In this document: positions 34,959 to 46,696 of the stretch, piece after piece
Numbering within the stretch: position 1 is the stretch's first letter
How the letters are laid out: every line of letters starts with the position of its first letter
Source: Argopecten irradians
Lineage: Eukaryota > Mollusca > Bivalvia > Pectinida > Pectinidae
Direction of reading: 5' to 3'
NCBI RefSeq assembly: GCF_041381155.1
Contig: NC_091135.1
Span: forward strand, 8,485,620-8,549,619
DNA length: 64,000 nt
The notes under the pieces: generated by a model
What the model was told of the DNA's origin: nothing
Seen by the model: the letters and a program-made list of their open reading frames with translations, nothing else
Databases searched by the model: none
Position numbers and translations under genes: made by a program

Positions 34959-35559
34959 GACTGGAAAGGAGGAAGGAGGTGCAAAACACCAACTTTGTAA
35001 ACCCCATTTGGGCAAGGATGCTACCTGCTCCTGGCTTCATGGATGTTGACAGGAGGAAGAAGATTAGTGAAGTGGGGAGAGGAAGAGAGGCCCAGGAACG
35101 TCAACGGAGAACCAGTATTCTAGTCAAGGACGTAATTCAGTAATTGAGTGCCATTCAATCGTACTGGAGGAGCATACATTCGAAGGTTTCGATTAGGGAG
35201 TGTATCGATTCACTATATTCAGGATGTTGTACATAATTCTCTTTATTTCAAATATACGCTGGGCGTGAGTATTAACAATGACAGTTGTAATAGAACTTAT
35301 TGGTGCTTTCCACGAATTATTGTCATTTAGTTGTTATTAATTATCGTTATTGATTCAACACTGTTTGGTTGTTAAGCTTGATAAAAGTAAAAGTTTATGA
35401 TATTTAGTCCGTTTTAGGAACTATTTAAAAAATGTTGTCTGTTATAACTTTTTTATACAATGTTTTACAATTTTTAAGCCCTTAATTTTTTAAGCGTTAT
35501 AATGATTTTATTTTCTGAATTTTGGTTAGTATTTTGTAAATATGTTAACTATCGCTGAC

Positions 35560-35888
35560 CGAGCATAAATGAAACTCCTCATTTGAACAATACTTGGTGT
35601 TGAATTATTTAATAGTGTATATATATGTATAATTAACAAACAAAAATAAACTATTTTTATGTTGCTTTTGGTGCATGCGCAGTCAGAACTTCATTCCATA
35701 TAGAACATAGTGCCACGGATTTTTTTGGGATGCAATTAATTTTTTTCTAATATTTTCATATTGAAATAAAATTAGAAGCTGGTGTTAAGTAAGTAACTTT
35801 TGTAACTGAAAAAATACTAAATCGTCTGCTTCTGTTTTGTGATAGGGAAAAATACCATTTGTCAGCGGTGGAGCATCTTTAAGAGTAT
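35560..35888. mobile_element. MITE M1 copy
   Basis: 'TTGGTGCATGCGCAGTCAG', 'AAATTAGAAGCTGGTG', 'GTAAGTAACTTTTGTAACTG' and the right end 'TTTGTCAGCGGTGGAGCATC' + TTTAA. The left terminal repeat is degraded. Confidence 0.7.
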
Positions 35889-36519
35889 AATGCTGTTATG
35901 AAATTAATTTACCAACAGTTAAATATTTTTCAGGGTGCACACCCCAGTTATATAGTTTTTTTTCTCTTGAAACAAATATTCAAGTCTATTTGTTTTTAAG
36001 AGAGGAGTAGTGAGACAGGAGTAAATTGATATGTTTATACTTACATAATGGTGTGGTAAATTTTCATTTTCATACACGTGTATTTTGATTATTACATACG
36101 GGTATCAGGTCAATACCACTTCCGTTGAATCGGTTACGTCTGGAGAATGTAACCTGAATTGATGCCGTTACCCTTTTATGTTACTGTTACGGGTATATAC
36201 AACTGTAAGACCGTGTGTTAGCTATATCTGTCACTTTGGTATCTAGACAACATATTGTCAGCCGGGTCACCTCCTGAGGTGAGTAGGTAACTCCTTATTA
36301 TTAGTACATCGGGCCTTGTAGTCATATGATAAGTTAGAAGAATAAAAAGTTTTGTTAAATATACTGTAAATCAATGTTCTCCTGCATTTAGAAGCTGGTT
36401 TTAGTGAACTGTTTCTATATTGTTTGTATCTCGAATAAAACATATTACTTTTATATCTTAGCGTTTTTGTCGTAGTTGCAAGGAATGTCAACCAACACTG
36501 AACCTCAGATTCGGAATAG

Positions 36520-37375
36520 CCCTGCTGGTAGGGCGTTAAAATGGTAACTGCTTCCCATATTGCATTATCGTAAAAAGGCGACTTAATTTAGGATCTTATC
36601 TTTTCTCTTCTTCCTTACTGACTTTATCTTTCCTGCGATTTGGCTGAAACTTGCATGATATGATCTTGACATGTCCGACAAAGTGTTGTAATTTTTCGAG
36701 ATGATCCGAACTCCCAAGATGGCAACCACAGCCGCCGTCTTGAAAACACATTTTGAACTTCTTTTCAAGTTTTTCCTTTGCTATTTGGCTGAAACTTGCA
36801 TGAAATGATCCTGACATGGTCCCGACAAACCGTTGTTATTTTTCGGGCTGATCCGAATTCCAAGATGGCTGACATAGCCGCCATCTTGAAAACACATTTT
36901 GAACTTCTTCTCAAGTTCTACCGGTGCGATTTGGCTGAAACTTGCAGGATTTGATCCTGACATGGTCCCGACTATTAGTTGTTATTTTTCGTGTCTATTC
37001 TTCGATATCTAAGACCACAGCCGCCATGTAAAACTTCTTTACAAGTTCTACACTTGTGAATTGTCTGAAACTTACATGAACAATGATCCTTACATGATTC
37101 CAACAAAGTGTTGTTATTTTTCGGGTTGATCCGAACTCCTAAGATGACCACCACAGCCGCCTTCTTGAAAACACATTTTGGACTCCTTTTCCAGTTTTTC
37201 TGTTGCTTTTTCGCTGAAACTTGCATGAAATGATCCTGACATGGTCCCGACAAAGTGTTGTTACTGGTTGACCCCAATCAAAGATGACTTCCATGACACT
37301 ATATTTAAGTAATTTCATATATGATTATTGCCAAGGTAGTCAGATGACCGTTAAGGCCCTTGGGCCTCTTGTTCT
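36520..37375. repeat. SINE 5' fragment joined to a ~145-bp tandem repeat
   Basis: 36525-36634 is the 5' end of the ~530-bp retroposon. It passes directly into five units (starts near 36635, 36780, 36925, 37057 and 37203), each with 'GGCTGAAACTTGCATGA', 'GATCCTGACATGGTCCCGAC', 'TTTTTCGGGCTGATCCGAA' and 'GCCGCCATCTTGAAAACACA'. The array ends with 'GGCCCTTGGGCCTCTTGTT'. Reading frames across it are by-products. Confidence 0.8.
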
Positions 37376-37589
37376 TATACCAAAATTTATTACACACAGG
37401 ATACTACCCTGTGGGACTTTTATCTTAGATTGTCCTACGTTAAAATGTCTTTCTGTTAAAAATTCGAAACGAATTGTGGTAAAGAATTGTCAGCATTATA
37501 TTGGTATACGTATTCATCTCGCCCAAAGAGCATAAAAAGCTAAATGAAGATTGATACTAGGACGAAATGACGTTTTCAATTTAATAAAA

Positions 37590-37860
37590 AAAATCAATAG
37601 AAACTGCATTTGATCTTAAGTACACATGGTATAAAGGTTTACCAAAGTTGTTTGCTTACCGTTAATTCTATACTTATTATCACCTTCTGAATTAGTTTAA
37701 ATAAATCAATTTGTAATTTTCATAACGCCGGCCCTTTTATGTTTCGCACATATTTGGTGTTGTAACCTCATCTAAGGCTATTTATATTATATATTTTCTT
37801 ATGTTTTTATGTTTTAAACTTTTAATATTCCTATGTTTCGGAAACGTAGCATGGTTGTAG
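37590..37860 (+). pseudogene. Fragment resembling G1 introns
   Basis: 'GAAACTGCATTTGAT' (as near 6587), 'TATTATCACCTTCTGAAT', 'CATAACGCCGGCCCTTTTAT', 'TTTGGTGTTGTAACCTCATC' and a final 'TATGTTTCGGAAACG' follow the order found in the b-to-a introns of G1 (compare 3485-3760). No exon was found beside it. It looks like the remnant of a lost G1-type unit upstream of G3. Confidence 0.5.
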
Positions 37861-37879
37861 GTCCGTGTTTGACTTTTAC

Positions 37880-38920
37880 TGCCTTTAGGGGATTGGACCG
37901 AATGAAAACATCCATAGTTTATATATATAGAGAGTTAATTTACGTCCGTAAGTCAGCCAGGTGTATAGCACCATTTAAATTTTGTCTTATGTTATAGATA
38001 CACTGCCCTCCGTCGCACGTGTTAGGATTCGTGACGACATTGAACATTTCCACGAACCATTCGTCGTTGTCTACCAATAAGAACATAGATAAGACTTCAG
38101 TTTGTTAGAGAAACAGCATTGCTTTTTCTCCTTGATATAGGTTACATGACAAATGTATTTTCGGAGTTATTTGCTTAGTGAATACGAATAAAATCAATCA
38201 AAAACAAACTGCTTCATCTGAATTAATCATACCGAAATAATAAAAAAAAGAGTTTGGTTTAGACATCTTGTTGTAGTACTCACAGACATATAACAATGAC
38301 GTTTCTCCTAAGTCCATAAATCAATGACCTTAAATTATGAGACATTTATAATGAAAGATAGTTATTGCAAATAAAGGTATACTTTTTCGTGTGATAAGTA
38401 TGTGAAATCATATTCACATGACTCTATTTCAAATAAACATTTTTGTAAGTAATAAATAGGAACATGAACATACGTTGTGCAATGGATAGAAGCTTAAGTT
38501 ATGGAAATAGAACGAGTATAATATAAGATTTAGGAATAAATATTATACAGTATAAATATTATATAGTATAATTGTAATATAGTATAATAGTTTTGTTATG
38601 TCAGATAACACCGTATGACTTTTATCACGTTCTTGATCTGAAATAATAATAATTATAATAAGTTTATTTATGCGTTAGAGAAACAACATACAATGTCATG
38701 TCTTTAAAATAAAGCTGGTGTGACGGAAATGGATAATATTGGGATGCGGTTTAGTAGAAAAATGATAGGATTGCAAAACTGTTATAACAGTAATTCGGTG
38801 TTTTATCAAACGTCTAAATGATTGGTGTTACTTAGCGTAATATGTTTTGATTAGGGTCATTAATGTATAATTGAATAAAGCATGAATATGCAGCAAATAT
38901 AATGTTTGGATTGTTGGATT
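37880..38920. other. Upstream spacer of G3
   Basis: A ~110-bp segment near 37998-38095 ('CGTGACGACATTGAACATTT', 'ACGAACCATTCG') recurs at 61436-61540 upstream of G6, so it belongs to the ancestral upstream region of the paralogue block. No gene recognised. Confidence 0.5.
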
Positions 38921-39095
38921 GGCGTAACGTGTCTTTGACTGTTGGAAAAATGCACAGCTGTTTAGTTTTTTTAAAGCTATCTTTTGATAGCGTGACATGC
39001 CACATGTATATGTATGCACGTAGATTTGCCTATATATAAACAGCTCATACCATTGTCTCGACCTATCCGTCTGCAAGGAGTAACATACGTGGAAG
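38905..39095 (+). promoter_or_regulatory. G3 promoter and non-coding exon 1
   Basis: CAGCTG at about 38955, TATATAAA at 39033-39040, leader from about 39050 ('CATTGTCTCGACCTATCCGT') to 39095, donor GTAAGC at 39096. No ATG in the leader. The whole ~190-bp block is conserved in G2, G4, G5 and G6. Confidence 0.7.
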
Positions 39096-39380
39096 GTAAG
39101 CTAAGGATGAGGAATGTCTTGGTATTTTTTTCTATCAACAGTTTTGTTTATGAAGAAATATGTTTGAGACGTCCGTTTTATTAATTAATAGATGATATAA
39201 ATCTATCTTTTTATAATTTTTTTTAGAGTTGAAATGAAGCAATTGTCGATATTTGTATTATTTTTAATGCATTCATGTTACTTTGCTAGTGTTAATTATT
39301 ATGCCAAGCACCGTATTTTAATTCAAACTACGGTTTCTCATTTTATTTTATATGCAATACTTTCTTCATTTGTTGTACAG

Positions 39381-40257
39381 GTCGATAGCCTGTTCAGTCT
39401 ACACATCATCATGAAGTTCGCTCTTTTCCTCGTTGTTGCATTGCCTTTGGTAATGACAGCACCCCATAAGAAGGCTTTAGATCTCAGCTCGAACCCGTTC
39501 GTGAACAGTCTATGTGAGTCCAATGGTTAATGTAATTGTAATCGGTTCAAACACAGAAATATTGTTGGAACGCCTTGAAAGGCCTCAAAGGAACAATATA
39601 CTTTTGTAACCGTATTAAGGCAAATAAAAATCAAACTGAATGGAAGACTATGTGTCTTGCCTCTGGACAAAATATCATCAGATGTTTTGGAACGAGTATG
39701 ATACTTGTTTTTTTAATCGACAATTATCAAGATTTATGTATATAGATCTTGTCATATTCCTTTTCCTTTTTAGTGAACGTCTTCCATGTTGACGAGCTCA
39801 AACAGCTGGTTACAGACTTAGTTGACGATCTCGGATCTGATGCTAGGTTGAATGAATGTCAGAAGGAGTGTGACCATTTGGTAGATACACAGTTTTCTAC
39901 TGGCACTGTCAACACACTGTCTCACACCGCTTGTCCTCTGGCTTGCCATTCGTAAGTATCCACGTGTAAAATAAAATAATAAATATAACCTCCCTTTCCT
40001 ACACATCTTTTATCTTACAATCAATTAAAAAACTGTTTCATGTTATTTGATAAACAATGAAGATCAATCCTTTTTATAAAATAAAATGTCTATGTCTGGG
40101 ATAATTAAAATTGAAACGTTTAATAATAATGATAGTGTCTGTAATAGTGAAAATTAGAATTTTATTTCTCTGAATGGTTATTCTGTAAATTTGTAGGCTG
40201 CAGGAGTTGGCGCACTTTTTCCATGTCCAAACTACAACTGCCGCACCAGCAGTGTAA
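39381..40257 (+). CDS. G3: intact single-domain secreted protein, 113 aa
   Basis: Exon 2 39381-39513 (ATG 39411), exon 3 39774-39951, exon 4 40197-40257 (stop TAA). The joined product is 113 residues: signal peptide MKFALFLVVALPLVMT, APHKK with a dibasic site, ALDLSSNPFVNSL, the domain LNVFHVDELKQLVTDLV... with CQKEC and CPLAC, and tail LQELAHFFHV plus TTTAAPAV. Introns are GT-AG with phases 1 and 2, the same as G1. A small secreted, probably helical, disulfide-stabilised protein is inferred; the target is unknown. Of the complete copies in the window it has the simplest undamaged structure. Confidence 0.85.
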
Positions 40258-40296
40258 ATGGACTCGATGGTATTTGTGTAGAAAAGCAATTTTCAA

Positions 40297-40302
40297 AATA
40301 AA
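40297..40302 (+). other. G3 polyadenylation signal AATAAA
   Basis: AATAAA 40 bp after the stop codon. Confidence 0.7.
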
Positions 40303-40337
40303 ATGAAAAAGTCACATGAAAACCATCATTATTGTCT

Positions 40338-40454
40338 TTCTTTGGTGTTAAGTAAGTCACTTTTGTAACTGAAGAAAAATACTAAATCGTTTGCTCCTGT
40401 TTTTTATAGTGAAAAAATACTATTTGTCAGCGGTGGAGCATCTTTAAGGAAATA
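40338..40454. mobile_element. MITE M1, 3' part, just after G3
   Basis: 'GTGTTAAGTAAGTCACTTTT' to 'TTTGTCAGCGGTGGAGCATC' + TTTAA. The left part is missing. Confidence 0.7.
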
Positions 40455-42600
40455 ATCCCTCCAAAGTGCTTGAATAACAATAAATCTGCTAGAGATAACA
40501 GTGTAGATCTCTAGGAATCTTTTCGATGTGTGAGAATATTTGTTTACATTTGTTATAAAGACTGCATACCCTCATATAGATATTTTTTACGGAAGATATA
40601 TATTTGGGTTATATCATGGTAGACGGAAAATGTTTATTTATATGTTGCAACTTGGTATAGTGTCGGCCGCATATGTGTTTACCAAAGTTTTGAGGGAGGT
40701 TGTTAAACGCGTGCGATGTCATGGACATATGCTGATCATGGTTTTAGATGATTGTATAGGTGGTCATTGTACAGACGTCAGTGCTAAAATCTTAAGCAGT
40801 ACGGAGTGTTTTGAAGATTTTGGATTTTTGTTAGCTTACGAAAATGTCAATTGACATCTTCGCAGCACATGGTATGACTCGGGTGCACGTGGTTGATGAC
40901 AGAGGGTGTGGTTAGAGCGACCAATGAGAGAGTCGAACGATTGCTTGGTTTGTTGTTGCATTCTATGTAACTTGTAAATCAAGGTCAACTATTGTTCTCG
41001 GCCAGGTATATCGTAAGTATTATTGGTCAAATTATCTCTATGTAAAGTATAGTAGGGTCACAGGCAAGATTACGTACACGAGAGTTATGTAACTGTTTAT
41101 CATCCCGATCTAACTGTAACGCATGTGTCTTTATCAACTCGTCAGCTTTTGACGAGGTTGTATATTGGCTAGAAAACATGAAGGATTTGAATGAAATTGG
41201 TTCTAAACTTTCTCATAAAATGTGACATGATCGACGTCAGGTTATGAAGGGTATGTCAGGGAGTGAGGAATATCATACTGATAGATATCACGATGGGGAT
41301 ACATGTAGATCCTATTGGGAGAGTCTCCTGTCATACCCAGGTGAAACAAAAGGTTGTAGTGAGACTGCAGAACCAAATAATTTCGCTATATACTATATAT
41401 TAACGTTTGCCACTGTCCAGGTTAAATGGAGTTTTTAAGTCTGGTCACCTGTCACTAATTTTCGAGAATGCCATCTTGCATACCTGTGAATAAAAAGAAA
41501 TTAAGATCTACCATCGTGCTAACTTTAATGTGGGGTGTGCCATCTTATGTTGAATTCCGCACCAAAAATTGACCAAATTATTCATAAAATTACAATATTG
41601 ATTACCTGCCCCTGTCCGAAACACAATTCACAGATTTTTTTAAAATTTCTTTACATATTTTACATCTACATGCATTGCCCAATCCACACATTAAACATTT
41701 TAAACTGTTGCGCCCTGAATACCCAATCAGCAGACTCCTAAACATTCACCTCTCTAAGAAATCTTGTGCCCAAAAGGGGATTTCCTGCAATCTATATTTG
41801 GTTTGATTCTGCGGTCCCTATAGCATTTTACATATTTTTCAAAGGACCTCTTTCACGAGCAATGGAAATTTGCCCACAAACCAATTTGATGAAAACTAAA
41901 TGTTACCTATAGCAACATTAATGCAAACCCTTGAAATACGTTTAAAAATCCAAAAGGTTCCAGGGGCTGTGCTTTGGCCAACTTAAAGTTGCCTAGTAGA
42001 GATGTATGACAGGGTTCACTTTTTATCCGAAAAGGTATCAAAATAATGTTTTATGGCATCAAACTGCATTATTTTCTGAAGAGTATAAATATTTACATGT
42101 TAATACAAAGATGTAGGCAATATGTAAGTAACCCTTGACCTGAAGTAAATATTGCGATAATTTCTAAAAAATATGGAATGATTTCATTTGTAAATCGCTA
42201 GTATGCAAAAGAATATATGTTAAATTGTCTGTATATTTATTTTGAATAATTAAACGCCGACTGGTCTCTAAGCTACACGGGCTAGTACGGCAAACATAGT
42301 TTTGGTGGTTTTTTTGGTTATACTTGAGAGGTGGAGAGAAGACCTAATAAAATTCGTTTAGTTGTATTTAATTAAAATGGCCAAACTCATAATTAAAGCA
42401 TATATTGCAGTCTCCGCAATCTATAATAAAACTTTTACCTAATGTTCTAGTTGTATATTCTAAAACATATCATCCTCATTTGGGACGTAGAATAGTAGCA
42501 GATTTATCTTTCTATCAAACATTTTTATTTTAAGTGCATATACAGTACCATTGATATTTTTAGATTCCTTCACAGTTTCAAACTGAAAGTATTATCAAAT
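40455..42600 (+). mobile_element. DIRS-like retroelement fossil, copy 1
   Basis: Reverse-transcriptase-like segment near 40540-40850 (AAYVFTKVLREV and a degenerate LDD box) followed by an RNase H/thumb-like part and a long 3' region. The segment order matches the second copy at 48600-51780, though the 5' part is absent. It is broken many times and looks older than, or more decayed than, copy 2. Confidence 0.55.
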
Positions 42601-42799
42601 AAAAGAGAAACATTCCTAAAATACATGTATCTAAAATATGAGCACAATTCAGCAGTATAGCCGCATCAGTGGTCTAATATTGTCTCTTTGGTAGAATGGG
42701 TATATATTAATACAGACATACCATATTTATCCTTGAAACCATTGAAAAAATATCAATGTTTAATTTTATCCGACAACAAACCACAGCAACAGCAGGAAC

Positions 42800-42845
42800 A
42801 GTTTTAGCTCACTTGGCCCGAAGGGCCGTTGAGCTTATGTCATGG
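42800..42845. repeat. Short GGCCCGAAGGGCC repeat fragment
   Basis: 'TAGCTCACTTGGCCCGAAGG' palindromic motif, a common end of molluscan tandem-repeat elements. Nothing larger could be delimited. Confidence 0.4.
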
Positions 42846-43370
42846 TGTGTCAACATTTACTAGGAATGTAACCAAATTTGGCCGGAAACATCCTTATGGG
42901 CAGAGGAACAGTGTTTGTATAATTTCTTATTTCTTTCTCTGACACCGCCTCTCCCCTGCCTCTTATTTTATTTTTATTTTTTTTCTCCCATAATTGCACC
43001 TTTTTTCTCCTTGTGGCGTATTCATATATCAATTTAGAGTAAATTTATCAACAGTGTTTATAAAATTCCCTAGCAAATTAATTTTACGGGCACTAAACGT
43101 ATAAACAAACCGTACATCCGGCTATTTCACGTCACAGTTCTCGCGAGAACGAGAAAATAGTCATCTCGATTCAAATTTAATTTTCGTGATATGCATAATT
43201 TAACCATTTCACAATTTTCGGATCTATTTTCGTGATAATAGGAATATTGAAATTGTGAAAATATCCCCGCAAGATTGTCGGCTTTAAGGTATACAAGCAT
43301 CGACTGCCAATGTCGTCCGCAATCGAAATTACATGTATCGGTATATTTTGATTCAAGCCCTTAAAGATGC

Positions 43371-43742
43371 ACCACCACTTACAGATCTAGAGCATAAACG
43401 ATACTCATCATGTGAACAATAACTGATGTTTAATAGTGTATATATTATCAACAGAAAATTAGTAGTTAACACAAAAATACATATAAAGTAACTTATTTGC
43501 ATTTGGTGCATGCACAATCAATACCTCATTCCAATATTAGACATATTTGACGTGGAATATTTTTGAGACGCAATCATTTTTTATATATTTATCTTATCTT
43601 GAAGTTAAATAAGAAGCTCAAACTTTTCAATGGTGGTAATGGTGTAAAGTAAGTAACTTTTGTAACTGGAGAAAAATACTTATTTGGATTGCTCCTGATT
43701 TCGATTGAGAACAAATTCCAATTGTCAGCGGTGGAGCATCTT
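43371..43742. mobile_element. MITE M1, full copy upstream of G4
   Basis: Left end 'TTAAAGATGCACCACCACTT', right end 'TTGTCAGCGGTGGAGCATCT'. About 370 bp and non-coding, with TTAA-like termini. The flank 'TATATTTTGATTC' is shared with the copies at 53309 and 61767, so all three descend from one insertion before block duplication. Confidence 0.8.
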
Positions 43743-43743
43743 A

Positions 43744-44755
43744 CTGTGGTGTCGGTCTAACCGTTGACAAAATAAATTATGTAATACCTCGGTATGTTGA
43801 GCGACAGATATATCAACTGGTCGAGTGGTTCTGTCAATCGTCTGGAGGGGCGGAGTTTAGATAGTCTACCCGACGTCAGGTGATAGAACGAGTGGGCGGA
43901 GTTTATCTGATAATGTTCTAGAGTTTGATAGGCAAATGGCTGCGACTGATAAGAAAAACGTGTGTGGAAGATTCGGACGGTAAACTTCGTCGTGAAATAC
44001 TTGATCTTCATTATAAAGGATTATCTTTTCATGAGATTAGTAAAATAATGATATTACGAGAGGAGGTTGTCACAAGATGATTAATAATGTGACTGCACGG
44101 GGGACATTTGACCCCGTCACCTATTCATCGGAACCCAAGCAAAATTACTAGAAGTCCTAACGATAACAACGTTAGATCTATGAGCGTACGATGTTTGTCC
44201 TTGAATGTTTGAAAAAAAAACCGGCACATTCTGTAAGTAATCCATTAACAGCCGATAAATCTGTAGTGAATTAAAAGTACTTTAGACGGCATTGATAATT
44301 AAGAAGTTGATTGATAAAGATACAAACAGAGGCAAACTTACCGCGAGGCGGGCCTCAAGGCAGCCATTACGTTGTTCTCTATGTTACGTTCATCCCCTAC
44401 GGTGAATTATGCTATCGATGACGCGAAAAGTTATCCAGTCTATCCCGGCTGAAACACGAACAACTTCATTCCACAACAATTGCACTTCTTTGAAGAAAAG
44501 TTTGTTGTAAAAACTACAGGTAGTTTACCCTGCAGTTCTATGAATACGGTAACACCCGATGAGTTTAGGATGGATCTATCGCACGTGGGTCACTTATATC
44601 CACGATATAAGCCGGGCCCACAAACCAGTCAACTCGCGTCTAGCATTATATTGTAACCCAGTATGCAATAGGTATTGCGCAAGTTGCGCGGAGAGTACAT
44701 CTCTTGCGCGGCGAGTACATCACTTTCATCGTCAACGGTTAGACCGACACGACAG
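43744..44755. mobile_element. ~1.0-kb TIR element (TA target) upstream of G4
   Basis: Ends 'CTGTGGTGTCGGTCTAACCG' and complement of 'CTGTCGTGTCGGTCTAACCG'. TA duplications at 43742-43743 and 44756-44757. G6 has the uninterrupted site 'GCATCTTAAAGG' (62125-62136). No transposase frame; non-autonomous, of the TA-target (Tc1/mariner-like) type. Confidence 0.8.
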
Positions 44756-44764
44756 TAAAGGTAT

Positions 44765-44968
44765 AATAAATTAAGTATGAGTTTGGATTGTTTGAATGTG
44801 TTTGGCTGTTGGAAAGATAAGGAAAAAATGCACATTTCTTTTACTTTTTATTAGCTGAATTTTGACAGCTGTTGTCTGTCATGCGTGTGAACGTAGATTT
44901 GCCTCTATATAAGCAGTGCATATCACTGTCGCGTCCTAGCCGTCTGCAAGAAGTAACTTTGGTAGAAG
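44765..44968 (+). promoter_or_regulatory. G4 promoter and non-coding exon 1
   Basis: CAGCTG near 44868, TATATAAG at 44906-44913, leader from about 44934 to 44968, donor GTAAGC at 44969. Nearly identical to the G5 block at 54250-54453. Confidence 0.7.
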
Positions 44969-45157
44969 GTAAGCTAAGGATTATGAACATTTTAGTATAC
45001 TTTTTTGTTTATACAGTTTTGTTTATCAAGACATATGTTTCGGGATTAGGTTTCCGCATGTATTTAAATTAATACATTTTCTTAATATCGGTTGTCTCAT
45101 AAGATTTTTTTAAGAATTTGAAATGAAGTAATAGCGATATTCGCATTATTTATAATG

Positions 45158-45420
45158 TACAGTGTAACTTCCCGAAACCGAACCTTCTCAAAACCGATCA
45201 CCTCTAGAAACCGAACATTGATGTCATATACGGAATGAATTCCTCTTTATTAATAGTAAATAAAACTTCCCATATCGATCCCTCTCATTTCCGAATACCA
45301 GACCGATTTTGAGATCGGAGTAGTCAAATGTAACTAAAATACACTTATGAAAACCGGCCTTACCTGAGCGACACCGATAGTTTGCATTAAGTTCTGACCG
45401 AACGACCGTGAAATACACAC
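45158..45420. mobile_element. pogo-like element fragment in G4 intron 1
   Basis: Begins 'CAGTGTAACTTCCCGAAACC' directly after TA at the point where G6 reads 'TTTTTAATGTATTTACATTG'. The CAGT start and the 'AAACCGAACCTTCTCAAAAC' pattern resemble pogo/Tigger-type ends. The other end was not recognised. The same insertion is in G5. Confidence 0.45.
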
Positions 45421-45530
45421 GCAAAAAACACAGTATTTTAACTCAAACTACGATTTCCATTTTATTTCATTTTCAATATGTGTCTTTACTTGTTCTACAT
45501 TTCAAAAGCAAGTTCACTCTACACACCATC

Positions 45531-45623
45531 ATGAAGTTCGCACTTTTCCTCGTTATTGCATTGCCTTTGGTAATGGCAACACCCCACAAGAAGGCTTTAG
45601 ATGTATTATTTTGCAACGATTAA
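45531..45623 (+). pseudogene. G4 truncated extra exon 2 (decoy)
   Basis: Encodes the signal peptide and start of the mature part (MKFALFLVIALPLVMA, TPHKKALD), then runs into first-intron-type sequence and a stop. The acceptor reads CTACAT instead of CTACAG, so splicing to it should fail. The intact exon 2 follows 1.2 kb later. It arose by partial duplication inside the gene. Confidence 0.75.
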
Positions 45624-46099
45624 CGTAATTGCAATATTGTTGTCATATAGGCATATTGATATCCTCATCTTGCAAATTGCCAGGAACGTTGCAAAAATAC
45701 ATTTTAAGTATCTTTTTGAAATGACACTCTTGGAGTTGGAGATTAAAACGTCATATTTCGATGATGTATATACTAAAAAAATGTCATCATGTCATGTCAT
45801 GTCATCCAACATAGTTGAATCTGATATACAAGGTACAGTTTTATACCATGTTCTAAAACAAATAAATGTTATAGATATAGCATTTAGTACTAGTATAAAA
45901 AAGTGATGGCATGGTTTGTAGTATGTACTGTTTTCTAGACGTAGTCAATGCGAAACAGTTGATAGTGGAACAAATACAGCCTTTAGATAGAGACAATTAA
46001 TTGAAATTAAAATCAAAACGGAAACCATGACATAAGACCGTATAAATGTGGCGAGATGAGACTTTGCTAATGTTAATGATAATGCTAAGCACAGTATCT

Positions 46100-46620
46100 T
46101 CTGCCCTGCAGGTAGGGCGTTAGAATTGTACCTGCTGCCCCTATTACAAGATCGTAAAAGGCGACTTAATTTAGGATCTTATCTTTTCTCCTCTTTCTAA
46201 CTGACTATCTTTCCTAATGTCTCCCTTGGCACCGCCTCACTTTTGGCCTTGAGTTGAGCGTTCGCCCCTGTGAGGAAGGCTCTGGGTTCTTTCCCCCTGG
46301 CCGAGACATACCAAAGTCAATAAAAGAGGTAGTTTCTGCTCCTGCTTTGCGCTCAGCATACAGGGAGTGGGACGACTGGTTCGCTCGTTGTCAGTATATT
46401 TGACCGGGTGGGGTGTGTTGCTTGGTGTCTTCGGCGGCATGCTTCAGTGATATAGCACTATAAAAAGGGCAACAGTTCCACTATACAAGAAGACACAACA
46501 TAAATATTTCCTAAAACACGTACCTCGCACAACATACACGTAACACATTGCATACATGGGAGGCCGCCCTAACATGACCATAACTGTTAATAGGACGTTA
46601 ATTATTCAAACAAACAAACA
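46100..46620 (+). repeat. ~530-bp SINE-like retroposon in G4 intron 1
   Basis: Flanked by AGCACAGTAT (about 46087) and AGCACGGTAT (about 46620), a 10-bp target duplication with one difference. Body and tail as in the copy at 32232. Confidence 0.8.
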
Positions 46621-46696
46621 AAGCACGGTATTTAATTCAAACTACGATTTCCCATTTTATTTTATTTGCAACATGTGTCTTCATTTTTTTGTACAG

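Larger units (their letters stand above)
32770..35144 (+). mobile_element. Retroelement fossil (Ty3/gypsy-like), interrupted by a nested SINE
   Basis: Around 32784-33020 the translation resembles the C-terminal end of a gypsy-type integrase/pol (ILDRVTDVTYRVKK followed by a Ser/Pro-rich tail). Downstream, around 33230-33500 and 34971-35144, lie two parts of a further element-type frame with a CPVVSC zinc-finger-like start, separated by the SINE insertion at 33513-34958. Only the 3' end of the element is present, no LTR pair was recognised, and it is broken in several places. Family assignment is from short motifs only. Confidence 0.5.

Noticed and set aside
36583-37277. Overlapping minus-strand frames with FKMCFQDGG-like repeats
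   Set aside because: They follow the ~145-bp tandem repeat and change frame between units.
45408-45623. 71-codon frame starting upstream of the G4 decoy exon
   Set aside because: The upstream part is intron and pogo-like sequence. The family start is the ATG at 45531.
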